64,000 bases of DNA from Agroathelia rolfsii. Lineage: Eukaryota > Basidiomycota > Agaricomycetes > Amylocorticiales > Amylocorticiaceae. The DNA lies in NCBI GenBank assembly GCA_018343915.1, contig JABRWF010000004.1, positions 3,720,001-3,784,000 of the forward strand, read 5' to 3'. Of the stretch, positions 47,256-57,894 are shown in pieces (the stretch's first letter is position 1; the number at the start of each line of letters is the position of its first letter). The position numbers were made by a program, and so were the translations under genes. The notes beneath the pieces are model-generated. The model was not told the DNA's origin. It saw only the letters and a list, made by a program, of their open reading frames with translations, and ran no database searches.

Positions 47256-48693
47256 TCAGAGTTCAGGTTGAGAGGCGAATCCAAACCGAAGTCGAAGTTG
47301 AATAGGGTCCCGCCCAGAGATAGTCGATGAGAAAACAATATCGTAAAACAGAAGTCAAAGAAGCGCGTGTCGATAGCAGCTCTATACGCAAACGCAAGTG
47401 TCGACTACAGTCGCGCAGCTACTGGCAGGTAACTGAATGCCTGATTGGATCAAACCGTCATCACCATTTGCTTCCGGCTACAATCAATGCACGTGATCTG
47501 GAGAACCTATGATATTGGTGACTTGATCGATTGCCAAGATGCCGCCGGTTTCTCATCAAGCTTACTGAATACTAATACACCTCATCAGGAAATGCTAAAA
47601 ATCCATGTCGAACCTGACCCCCAGCTCGGGATTATATAGCCTCATGTAGTTGATATAGTGCTACATAAAAGTGTCATCAGCTGATGTAGCACTATATTGA
47701 CTACATATGACTACGTCGGTAAACTCAACTCGAGGCTCGGGTTCAACATTTCCTTGCAACTAAACTTTGGGAGTGAAATATCTCCCCTCACAAGAGGGTT
47801 ATGGTATGATGTGCTACATTGTCATGACGGGAGTGTAATGAGGCTTTTATATATGTAGAATAAAGCAGTTCTACTAAGATTTACATGCTGTAGAATGCAA
47901 ATACTAAAAACGACGAAAAGAGGCCCAACTACAAGTACTTTGCATCTATGGCATCCCTATTCTCTCAGCCAAAACGCTCCTGACCTCGTGACGCTTGACC
48001 ATGAGGGCAATAGAAAAGCATGTTACGCTTGTGGATAAACGGCTACGTCAGCAAGAGCATGGACCTTGTTTTACATTCTCATCTGCAATACATCCCAGAG
48101 TTTTTTCTAATTACATTCCTAGGATGTACATACAGCATGATAAAAATGATGTTTTTGTAAATTCTGGGGGCTATAGTTTGCTCCGAAAAGTTGCTATTAG
48201 CCTAAAACTTGTCTGGTAAAGGACGGATTCTCTTCCTCTCAGGCCACACCCAGTAGATCTACTTGAGAAAAATGTCATGCATTCTTAATCTGTATCTCAT
48301 TGAATGTCGAGCAAAAGCTTTGCATAATCATGCTTGGGTGACGAGATATGAATGTGGTTTCAAAATACTTGTAGTTTACCAAGCACCTATCTTACGCTAT
48401 AATTGGACTTAGCTTGAGTGTCTTCTTACTCATCTATTGTTGTGCATGTGAAAAATTCCAGTCTTCGATGTCCTTGGCTTCTTATACTACGTGACATCGG
48501 AACCGACATATCTCCAGAACAGAAGCAAAAAAAAATTACTCCGGATCATCGTATATAGGAGGTCGTTGCGCAACCGTGATTCCATTCATGATGAACATCA
48601 TTTGTAGGGTATCAAGAAGCTATAGCAAAGAAGAAAAAGAAGAAGAAAAGAATCAGAACGAGTATCAATTGCTCCTGTCATAATCCATCTGTT
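47256..48693. other. Intergenic stretch with a foldback element
   Basis: Contains the BEACH gene promoter, the 168-bp foldback listed separately and AT-rich sequence. Frames such as 47995-48219 (plus) show no motif. Confidence 0.5.
47587..47754. repeat. Foldback (inverted-repeat) element
   Basis: The inner arms at 47644-47666 and 47684-47706 pair over 23 bp with two mismatches, around a 17-nt loop. Outer parts also pair with gaps: AGGAAATG at 47587-47594 with CATTTCCT at 47747-47754, and GAACC/CTCGGG segments with GGGTTC/CGAG segments. The whole is a 168-bp imperfect palindrome in non-coding DNA, of the size of a small MITE. No transposase or clear target-site duplication was recognised. Confidence 0.6.
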
Positions 48694-49489
48694 TCATGCG
48701 ACATTTTCTGTTCTGGCCTTCTCATCTCCTGCCAATTCTGTAGCCTCCGTGCGACGAACAGACCTGAACAGCGTGTGGGCGGACGTAAGAGCGAACAGGA
48801 ATGCGAACCATGGGAGAATGGCCAATAGGCGAACTAGATCGTATGATCAGATTTTAGTTTAGGTTCGGACATGCAACCAATGAAATGATTTGCTTACGGT
48901 AGCCAATATGTTTGTAAACACTGGTCACACCCAACAACTGTTCCTCAGCCTGAATGAAGCTACTCGGCAATGGTTGACCACCAAGAGTGCCAGTAATTTT
49001 GGCGCTGTGGTTGGCAAAGTAGTAGTCGAATGGGATCATCGTGGCGAACAAGAAAACGCCAAAGAAGGCAATTAGGCCACCAAGGAGGCGAGGTGTATGC
49101 GCACTAGTTGTGCGGATGCGGGGATGCGTAGTGCACAGGCCAATTAAAGAAAGAATGGCAAGTATGAGACAGACAACTGAGATGACAACGCCTGGGGATG
49201 GCGTGAGGGCGACAATGCGATGGTGAAGCGCATATACTCACCAGTGTCGAATACGTCGCGGGTATTGATGTTTACAGTCGCTCCCTGAGGGGCTTTAGAG
49301 TACAGATATTTCTTCTGGTTATGGGACCTAGGAGAAGAGAGAGACACTTAGCCCAGAACTGAACACATTGGAGTGCGATCCGTCGAAAAGTACATACTTA
49401 ACCAGAGAATTGAGGCCCACGGCCGCACCAATTACACTCCATGCAAATAGCAAGCCAAGGCTAATAAGACGAGCAAGATATCCGGCCAT
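48694..49489 (-). CDS. Four-TM membrane protein of unknown family
   Basis: Four exons. The first (49489-49398) encodes MAGYLARLISLGLLFAWSVIG, a membrane segment. The second encodes a hydrophilic loop (KYLYSKAPQGATVNINTRDV). The third has two membrane segments (GVVISVVCLILAILSLIGLC and LLGGLIAFFGVFLFATMIP) and a further loop. The fourth adds another (RLLAILPWFAFLFALTSAHT) and a charged tail ending TENVA. Donor/acceptor phases agree at every junction. The pattern of four TMs with a first extracytoplasmic loop recalls MARVEL or claudin-like fungal proteins, but I see no family signature, so no function is offered. Confidence 0.75.
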
Positions 49490-50034
49490 TTCTATTGGTG
49501 ATGTCTTCTAGCCTAAACGGGGAACGTCTTTGCTGGGGGTTGGGGTGGGTGAGGAAGAAAAGGCAGGAGACGAAGAAGAGCGCGCATTTTAGCTTGCGCA
49601 CTAAACGCCAGGAGAATGGACAAGCCAGCCGAGAAGCAGCAGGAAAACGATTTGTGACGTCGACATCGGTATGACAGCCACTGGGACTTACTTCCCATCC
49701 CAATTCAGCCACCGGCACCGCTTCATGCCGAGTGCCGCTAGTCACGCGCACCACGTGCTCACATCAGATGCACATCCAGAAGTGGCACGATCCTGGTCAG
49801 CAGACGACATGCACAATGCATTTGATTCTTGCTGCACTCCGCCAGTGGTGCACACATCTCGGACACGGTCTCGGACTCGTCAAACATAGCTTTGATTACA
49901 ATCGTTCGCTTACCCACAGCAGGCCACTAAGCGCTTTGAACGCATGCATACCCCGGATGAGTCCGCGCCACATTCCCATGCTATTGGCTATGGTATGCAT
50001 CGTATGTTCGGCATTCAAAAATTTAGTTTCGATT
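49490..50034. other. Promoter of the four-TM gene and AKR 3' flank
   Basis: No gene supported. Open frames at 49671-50052 (plus) are without motif. Confidence 0.4.
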
Positions 50035-51674
50035 TCAGATCATACCCATTAGCAATATGATAATTATGCCCAGAACCCCCACAGCACCCGCAAATGCACC
50101 CGTCCAGCGCGTGAGGACCCGTTGCTCGACAACAGACAAATATCCCGTTAGCACGGTCAATTTAGACACCAGCACAAGGATGACAGCAAGCACGCTCATA
50201 GCAGCCATCGTCTTGTAGGCCAAGGACTGTAGTCTCTCGCGGCGCTGACCCTTGGCGCCAGCAGCATCAATGGATATGACGTCGTCCGTGCTAAGTTCTA
50301 GGGCACAACGCCCTGTCAATCGAACGATTTTAATCAATAAATATAACTCGCACCAATATCCCCGGCATCTAAGTATTCTTCAAGGCGCTCCTTGCGCGAG
50401 CTTGATCTGGGAAGTAAATAGATGATCAGTCCTATCGTGGCAAATATCGTCTACATAGGAATGACAGAAGAAGCCCACGTCACAACAACTGCTCCTTTTG
50501 TCTTGGACCAAGCTAAGAGGACTTGAACAGGCGAGACCCTCAATTTCGTCGCAATGACTCCGAGAACTGGATCCAATGGACCTCCGGGCCTGCGGACAGG
50601 GCTAAGTAAATAGTCAATCTCAGACATAGTAGTAACAAAGATATAACATAAGTAAGACATACATCAACGAGCTATAACCTTCCGTCACAATGCCATACTT
50701 ATCGCCGAGTGCTATAACAGGCGCTTGTTGTACATACACATATGGATGGAACAAGATCTTTACATCTCAAATCAGAAGTTGTGGACCAAGATAGGGAGAA
50801 ACACAATTGATACATGCCTGATTAACTGCAGGCAGAACTTTCGCCGAAGCCACAAGCTCCTGAAGCTCAGCCGCACCAAAGTTGCTCACACCAATGCTTT
50901 TGGCTAGACCTTTTGCTTTGATGTTTTCCATCTTCTTCCATATTGTAGGTATATCGGGCTTTGCAAGGAGAGGATTGTGAATGAGGTATAAATCAACATA
51001 TTTCACGCCGAGCTAGCATTCGGCCTTAGCGTAAGATCAGAATCCACACATACAACGGGGGGACCTACCTTATTCAAGCTGTTTTGAATAGATGTCTCGA
51101 TGTCTAATCCATCTGAGCCTGAATATTTAGTAGTGATGAACACCTAAATCTTCATTCAGTTTATGGAACCCATAAGAACAACTATACGAACCTTATCGCG
51201 GTCAACTTTGGCAAGTGCAAGGCCGACCTCTTCCTCGTTTCGATACGCCTGAGCGGTATCTATTATACATTGCATGCATCAAAATACGAACGGATTTTCG
51301 TAGCATCATACTTACCAATGTGCTTGATACCGGATTCAAGTGCCTGTCCAATTTGGCGAACAGGCTGAGAATTAAAACAGAGAATTACTGAGGATTGCCA
51401 AAAAAAAGCGAAGAATAATGAAACTTGCCTCTTTTCCATTGCCGCTACTCCCTGAACCAAATGCCAAGGAAGGTATGGAATATCCTGAGAGTTGTCATAG
51501 CCGTAAGCATCAGATCGTACCCTGTCATATACTGATACTCGGTCCCTGATATGGGTATGACCTAATAGAGGAAATTCTGTAGGAATCCCTCTAGTGTTGA
51601 CTCGGGGTTATATCCGAGCCGTATCCCCACACGACGCACTTACCGTCATTGAGTTTAATTTCTCCCCAAGCCAT
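50035..51674 (-). CDS. Aldo-keto reductase with a C-terminal membrane tail
   Basis: About nine exons, roughly 340 residues. The first exon is MAWGEIKLND with a GTAAGT donor. The AKR barrel follows: SIPSLAFGSGSSG, GIKHIDTAQAYRNEEEVG (catalytic Asp and Tyr), DKVFITTKYSG (catalytic Lys), LGVKYVDLYLIHNPL (catalytic His), IGVSNFGAAELQEL, PAVNQ, SSLIPVRRPGGPLDP and LAWSKTKGAVVVTSSSRKERL. All four catalytic residues are present, so it should reduce aldehydes or ketones with NADPH. After the usual end (DDVISIDAAGAKG) come about 70 extra residues with two hydrophobic segments (AAMSVLAVILVLVSKLTVL and GAFAGAVGVLGIIIILLMGM) continuous with the barrel frame through a short last intron. The enzyme is therefore probably tethered to a membrane with the barrel in the cytosol. 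Substrate unknown. Confidence 0.85.
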
Positions 51675-52502
51675 GGCTGTGATGTGATGCCAGGTAGTTG
51701 TAACCGAGAATTTTTCCCCGCTGATATTTCTTGCTCCCTAGTAAGATACTAATAGCACTGCGCCACTACTACCGGTGATACTAGCAGCAAGTGGTGGGAT
51801 TGCGGAAAGAGGATGGGAGAACGGGAGCTCATCGAAGCACCACTCTATTCTTTTTGAAGCGAACTAACATTGGATGAATGCATCATACACCATGTATATT
51901 GTGCACAAATGACTAGAAATGACGTAATTTTCGACTGACATGTGTAGGTCACGGACAGAAGCCAGATGTAAGTTTAGACTCATCGTATATAAATTTGGTA
52001 AAATAGCGTGACTGTGATGTAATAGCCATATTGGTAGTATCACAACGACAGAAACCTAGACTTTTAATTATAAAGCAAAGCTGCAGTGGGCCCGGGCTAG
52101 CACGAACCATTGGGACTACGCCGAGTCATATCACTCATAGATTATGCTACCAGGACTATAAGCTCACGAGTGCAATAATAATGTATCCTGAAAGCCCCTC
52201 TCTTAGCTGTTTTAATTTTACAAAGATGAAAATCGCCTTCGATTTAGACTTGAAAAAGTTTTTGTATGCTACAGCGACTTATAGGAACCAGCCTCAAATC
52301 ACTGTCAACCGCGCTACGTATAGATTCCACCTTTCTGGCAGTTCTATCGCTGTCTATACTCATACACTGGCATAACCCCCCTGCCTCTGCTCACTCTCTC
52401 CCTTGTCTCTCTTCCCGCAGCTGCAGATCGCACACCGTAACCTACCTCTCAGTACTATCTCTTCTATCCTAGCATCTGTCCCTTCTCCATCAACGTACTA
52501 TT
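51675..52502. other. Divergent intergenic region between AKR and coiled-coil gene
   Basis: No gene supported. The last 130 bp before 52503 are strongly pyrimidine-rich on the plus strand, as in fungal core promoters and leaders. Confidence 0.45.
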
Positions 52503-53351
52503 ATGCCTCATTCATCTCCCATCCGTGTTCCATCTGCCCCTGTCGATCTCAATTGGTTTCACAAGCAAATTGTCTCTGCCAACAACGAGATTGACGGGCT
52601 CGAGACGTCCCTCGCGCGCACTGAGCGTCAGCTAGAGCGGGCTGAGGCCACGCTTGCTCAGCGTGATACACAGATCGTTGGTCTGAAGCGCGAACAAACC
52701 CAAGCTGCAGCACGGTACCACCGCGAGATCGAGAGGCTAACGCAGCAATCCAGGCAGCTCGAGCGCGAGCTGGCCAACGCGAAGGACCGCCTTCGAGGAA
52801 TCGAGCCAGGGCGAGCGGTTCAAGACGATCTTGTATTGCTCATGAAGGAAGTCGAAGCAGAGATTGGTCTTTCTGTAGCTGAGGAAAAAGCCGCTGCGCC
52901 ACCAACTTCGACGATGAAGGTCGCCATCCAGAACGTCAGACCCACTTCTGTCCCTCCACTTCGACTAGAGAAAAGTAGCAAGCTTCCCATTCCTTCCCCG
53001 CAGCCCTCTCAAGCTCGCTCTCGCATCTCCACGACATCCGGAGTTGCGCCTACTTCTCACGACTTTCTCACGGTTCCGGGAAAGACAATCAAGAAGCCTA
53101 CTACGTCTTCCAAGAAGCTCGCGCAAAACCGATCTACTCTTACCTCTGGCGGCACCGGAAAGCTCATCAACAATGTTCCATCATCCAAGCATCTTGAGAA
53201 TGAACGCAGTGTACTCAACGATCTCCATTCTACGCACACATCAGTGAAATATGTAACCCCACTTAACATTTCAAAGCAACAGAGGTCTACTTCTCTTCCT
53301 CGACCATCGGCATATCATACCATCAAGTTCGCACACGGGCAATTTCGCTAG
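52503..53351 (+). CDS. Coiled-coil protein of unknown function
   Basis: A single uninterrupted exon of 282 residues, unusual in this intron-rich window. Residues 15-110 form a long coiled coil (heptads such as LERAEATLAQRDTQIVGLKR and IERLTQQSRQLERELANAKD). The rest is Ser/Thr/Pro/Lys-rich and basic, ending with repeated short basic patches (GKTIKKPTTSSKK). Not a family I recognise. The shape, N-terminal coiled coil with a basic disordered tail, resembles microtubule or spindle-pole adapters, but nothing in the sequence proves it. The ATG at 52503 follows a pyrimidine-rich leader with no in-frame upstream ATG. Confidence 0.7.
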   Translation: MPHSSPIRVPSAPVDLNWFHKQIVSANNEIDGLETSLARTERQLERAEATLAQRDTQIVGLKREQTQAAARYHREIERLTQQSRQLERELANAKDRLRGIEPGRAVQDDLVLLMKEVEAEIGLSVAEEKAAAPPTSTMKVAIQNVRPTSVPPLRLEKSSKLPIPSPQPSQARSRISTTSGVAPTSHDFLTVPGKTIKKPTTSSKKLAQNRSTLTSGGTGKLINNVPSSKHLENERSVLNDLHSTHTSVKYVTPLNISKQQRSTSLPRPSAYHTIKFAHGQFR

Positions 53352-53671
53352 CTCGGGTGTCCTTATGGCTCCTCGTCAGGCCAAGTTGAGCCATGCTTGC
53401 TTTTATCTTTATTTTTTCGGGTTTTCTTGCTAGAGATTGGGACTTGAGTATGCCACTTGGATCTATGTCTATCTTATATCGGACTTCATTGTTTCCGCTG
53501 TACCAACCTGTACGGTATCCATATCATAAAACCAAGAGCGACTCCAAAATGGATTCCCACTAGTCAACGCGTCGTGTCAAAGATGTTTGTTGCACTTATA
53601 ATATATCCACGATTACAATAATTTACAAGGGGGCAGATATGGCTTCCGAACATCACTGTTCATCCTGCTTA
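53352..53671. other. Convergent 3' interval, no gene
   Basis: Between the coiled-coil gene (plus) and HHE gene 1 (minus). T-rich 3' flank only. Confidence 0.5.
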
Positions 53672-54687
53672 CTACTGCTTAGCAGCCTCCTTGTCCTCTT
53701 CCGTCGGGAACTCTGCAAACATGTCCTTGAGTTTATCGATAGGCAACACCAAGAATCCGGCCAAAGTCTCATAAGGAGGCTTGTTGGGTAGTTCCGGGTG
53801 GGTTCTGTTACATCAATGAAGCCCAGAGTCAGCATCCATTCCTGCTTTGCCTGAAAAAAACTTGCCAAGCCATCTCACCTTGTTGGGACAAACTTTTTAG
53901 TGCGCTTGAACGATAGAGCAGCGGCCTCGCTGCCTTGCGAGCCGATCTTGGGCTCCAGCTGAGGCAGGTCTTTCTGTTCCTCGCTATCATTATGAGGGCG
54001 TAGATGCTCCATGACTTGGCCAATCTTGGTGTCATAACTTTCCGTGCCGGGTGTGAGTGATTCTAGTTCGTTCAGGAGCTTCTTGACAATCTGCATATAA
54101 AGAAGGATTCATACTCCAGGTTTACAATTGCAAGATGTCATGGGATAAAACATACGATATGGTCTTCACGGTCCTCGTCTGCAAGTCGTTTACCTTCGGC
54201 TCCTGATTATATATGTACCATACATCAACATCGGCCTCATCAAATTAATAAAAAAGAATGTCCATTACCCATGTGCTGTTCCATGAGAGGATATACGACA
54301 ATTTCCTCGCCTACAGCGTGACGAGCAATCTGCCTTCGATTAAGCTTGTCTGCCTTGAATGATAACATGTGATCTTCTCACCTCCCATGTGAGCTGGCGT
54401 GCCCAGCGGCCTTGCGCAGCAGCGTCTCCTGTAGCCTTCTTGTAGTTATCGTAGTATTCATACATCTATCCAGAGACAAAGTACTACGTTGTCAATTATC
54501 CCTTCGGCTTCATACCGAGACGAACCTCCTCGTGATCATCCTTGATTGCAGCGGTAAGTGACTTTGTGGACATGTTTTTTAAGTTGAGGATCGAGATTCG
54601 GGGTGTTGGACTGCAGAGAGTTTGAAGGCGAAGAGTCCTGGAGAGCAAGAGTGTAGGGGTTCGAGTACTAGCTGCAAAAACGGACAT
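53672..54687 (-). CDS. Hemerythrin-like HHE-domain protein, copy 1
   Basis: Six exons, about 225 residues. The N-terminus (MSVFAASTRTPTLLLSRTLR) is rich in Ser, Thr and Arg without acids, as in mitochondrial presequences. An internal Met begins MSTKSLTAAIKDDHEE. The HHE domain supplies the metal ligands: DDHEE, RHAVGEEIVVYPLMEQHMG, DREDH and LRPHNDSEE, i.e. the His/Glu pattern of a di-iron four-helix bundle. Helical exon MYEYYDNYKKATGDAAAQ lies between them. The C-terminal exon is PPYETLAGFLVLPIDKLKDM ending EEDKEAAKQ. Such proteins bind O2 or NO or store iron; the function in fungi is not settled. The second copy at 57.9 kb is very similar. Confidence 0.88.
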
Positions 54688-55049
54688 TTTCCACCACGTA
54701 GCGAATGGGCTGGTGGGCTTTATACCCCGTCATGTCCTCTTCCGAGTCGAGAGCGATGATGCATGATGCCGTGCTGCTAATTCGAGAGAGACCATCGTCA
54801 CTTCGAGTTGACCATGACGTAATTGGTGTTCTTAGTATGGGCGACAGACATATGGGCACCAATCAGAATACGAGAATTAGTACTATCGTCAGATCGGCAT
54901 GCTCCTCATCTTAAATGACAAAAAAAAAGCGCTCAGGCCAGAATAATAAGTACCAATAACCATACAGTACCAAAAGAGAAAAGAAAAGGGGTATCTATGC
55001 CTCGGGTTCGAGATGCCCTTGAAGAACAATGCCAATACATAGTCTCATC
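54688..55049. promoter_or_regulatory. HHE copy 1 promoter with conserved CCAAT block
   Basis: Blocks shared with the promoter of HHE copy 2 (58910-59150): GATGCCGTGCT near the start and GGGCACCAATC at 54854-54864, about 170 bp upstream of the start codon (59093-59103 in copy 2, about 185 bp upstream). The second contains a CCAAT box. Confidence 0.55.
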
Positions 55050-56592
55050 TTATAGCCATCTGAGATCTTCGAGCAGCTTTTTTGCACATGCCTCCTGTGC
55101 GCCATCTTTAGTTCTCCCAGAGAAACTTATGGGTCGATGACCTCGCACTGGGATCGATAATCAGCTCCTCCGAAACAGCGAATAGTTGACACATGAATTT
55201 AAAGACATCTCACCAATTGCCATGGCCGTCCATGTGGGTGCATGTGCCTCACCACTTTGATTCTCAGACCACTGGATATCCAGTTCAACATTACGAATTT
55301 TGGCCAAATCTCTTAGTAATGAGCGGTAATCTGTAAGCAGAAAAGTGAATTCTAAGTCAAATATAGGATAGGTTTGCTCACATCTCCGGCCTTTGTTTAC
55401 CCTATAATCAGCTCATGTTGGAGGAGCTATCGTATACCGCTGTGGAGCTCTCTCAAGTGAACTGGCGCCAGTAGAATATCCGGAAGGCATATTATTGTTG
55501 CCTAATGACATCGAGGTCGATGTGAGTACAAATCTGGATGAATACGCGGCGTGATGATAGCAAAACTTTTCACCTCTGGTAGCCATTGCAGTATATCTTG
55601 TAGGCGTATGAGCAGAGGATATGCTAGGAATCGGATGACCTAGATTTGGAAACCATCAAGATCGACGGTCCGGGTAGTATAACATAGAAGGACCTCACTT
55701 GTCGGGACAGGGATCAAGTTTATACCAGTCGCAGCATTGATAGTTATAGCACGACTCGGGCTGCTAGTAATGGTCGCTGAAGATATCTCAGTAACAGATC
55801 ACAGTGTGTACTGAGATATATGGTGCTATACTAGGGTGAGAACTGGAAAGTCCGTGTGTACGAATTTCTAGTGGAAGCGACTCATGAACCGTGCTTGGTA
55901 TATCTGTAGTAATTACTGCGCCTTTAGTACAAGTTGAAGATAAAGAAAGAAAGAAAGAAACATATTGGGTTCAAAGGGGATGTATCAGATGCTCGAGCCG
56001 CAGCAAAGGACGTATGTAAGTGGGCTTACCAGCAGGAGTACTTTCAGTGCCAGCATCATGGTATCTATCAACGCCTGTAGAGGTGTCACCTAGCTCTCCA
56101 TTATCCCTCGAGGATTTCTAGAAACCAATTACAAAGTAAGTTTGCATGAATATAGTGGTGTGCTGTACACGTACCAGAATATGAGATTGCAGCCTCTTCA
56201 CCTCTTTTCTTGCCCGCGCGATCTCGCGTGATAAGGTAAAGAACCTCTTGATCCACGATGGCTGTTCATGTACCGACTTACAGAACTTGAAATAACGTAA
56301 ACGGAGACTTGAAAGAGAGAGAAATCAATTTAATACTCAAAAGGCCGATCAATAGGTATAGATACTTGTGTAGCGATTCATTGATTTCGTCTTTCAAATG
56401 CGCGTCCGGTAGATAGTTTTGCTCGCACAGAGATTGATATGTAATTTCTACTTCCTGCAAGAGTTCCCGAAATGCTTTTAGTTGTGTTGAGGGTTTGAAG
56501 CGGCGGTATACTGCAATAAACCCGATCAAAGTAATTGAAAATGATATGATCCCGGTGAGATTGCTAGCCGCAGATACACCATTACTATTCAT
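55050..56592 (-). CDS. Membrane-anchored protein with C-terminal dsRNA-binding motif
   Basis: Multi-exon gene starting MNSNGVSAASNLTG. Residues 12-28 (LTGIISFSITLIGFIAV) form an N-terminal membrane segment, followed by a helical stretch (LKAFRELLQEVEITYQSLCE) and another charged helix (IARARKEVKRLQSHI) from the second exon. A disordered Ser/Thr-rich middle runs through several exons near 55.6-56.1 kb; these borders are uncertain. The last two exons (about 55330-55214 and 55142-55050) encode a DRBM fold: DYRSLLRDLAKIRNVELDIQ, SGEAHAPTWTAMAIVRGHRP, then SGRTKDGAQEACAKKLLEDL and the end RWL. The order helix, GxAHxPxW, T/S-K-x-x-A-x-x-x-A-A/C-x-x-L-L is the DRBM signature. The 72-nt intron ends at CCCAG near 55143. 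Function is not known; RNA silencing or transport at a membrane is possible. Confidence 0.65.
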
Positions 56593-57894
56593 TTTATGAG
56601 AATAAAAAGAAATCTAAGTAGCGGAAGAATGAGAGAGCAAGCTGGCTGTTGTCGAGCTCGAGGTATATTTAACTGGGCATCGGTTTTTCCAGTCAAAGAG
56701 ATGGAATCGCTAATAGCGAGCATGACGATGCCTTTAGTTAACCAGAACTTGTGTCAAATTTGACAGCAAATTTTTTTAGCGTCCTCTACAAAATTGAAAT
56801 AGAGATCACCCTGTCAACAGCACAAGTCAGGGTTATATATATATATATATATTGATAGCTCCGGTTTCAGCGCTTCGTCGCTGTAGAATTTCGTATGTCA
56901 CTCCAGGAGAGCCTCGGGCAGCGCTAGAGTATTTGATCATGGCATGATAGATTTTCAGATCAAACTTCACCCGCCCGAGAGTTGTCATGGGGAACTGATT
57001 CCCAGCGGACTTGCCCTAGAAAAACTTGGAGCATCGCGTTTTGACGCGCCTCGGATGACTTTGAGATTTCATTAGCTCAAGCTTATAACTGTCGATCTCA
57101 GAAGCCAGAAGATATGAAATCGAAGCTTATGATGGCCACAGACCAGCAAAAAATTGTGTTGACACAGTCCAGAATAAGTTTAACCTAGAAATTGACTCCG
57201 AGTCAGGGAGATGCGTAGCAAGTTTCCTTGTGCTTGTCTATAGGACAAAACTTGGGTCATTTCCAACCCCGACAAAGCTGACCGAACAACATTGCGCCCA
57301 TACTCTTGTCCCAACTAAAGCTCTCTGCTATTTATCATCGCAGTTTTTCATCTTGCACTACGCTTGCTCCTCAGGCCACACAATTTAGCACCCGGATGGC
57401 TAGCTAAATCCTTTAGACTCGAGAAACCAATGCATCCGAGTCTCTCTCCCTCTGACAACGCCAAAAGACACATCACTTGTGTTCTGATCATAAGCATTTC
57501 GTAAAACAAGATGATTATTTCCTCATAGCTTCGTATCCTTCGAACATCCTTGCCAATCCAATAAATGCCAACTAAAATGTAGGAGCGTTTTTCATCTTCC
57601 TCTATCACGAGCTTTGTCTTTCCCGAAACTGGCGATCCTAGTCATATTCAAGTTGCACCAGATCTGACTGCTGTTTAGTCATTATTATCTAGTTTTGGAA
57701 TCTCCGCTACAAGTACGTCTTTTACCAGGACGATCATTCTCCCTTAAACGGACGTTACGCCAAGTGCTGGACTCAGTGCTTGCCTTTATCGGATGTGATG
57801 CAATTTACTGATTTCATTTAGTATATTTATAATACAGTTATGACCATGGCATTTATAGTACAAGAGTCAACTTTATTTTCTCGAGTTATCGCAA
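56593..57894. other. Intergenic stretch, one orphan frame
   Basis: Contains a TATA dinucleotide run near 56838-56853. A minus-strand frame at 57348-57608 (IEEDEKRSYILVGIYWIGKD...) looks protein-like but has no recognised family, no ATG-supported partner exon and no motif; it may be a gene fragment. Confidence 0.35.
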
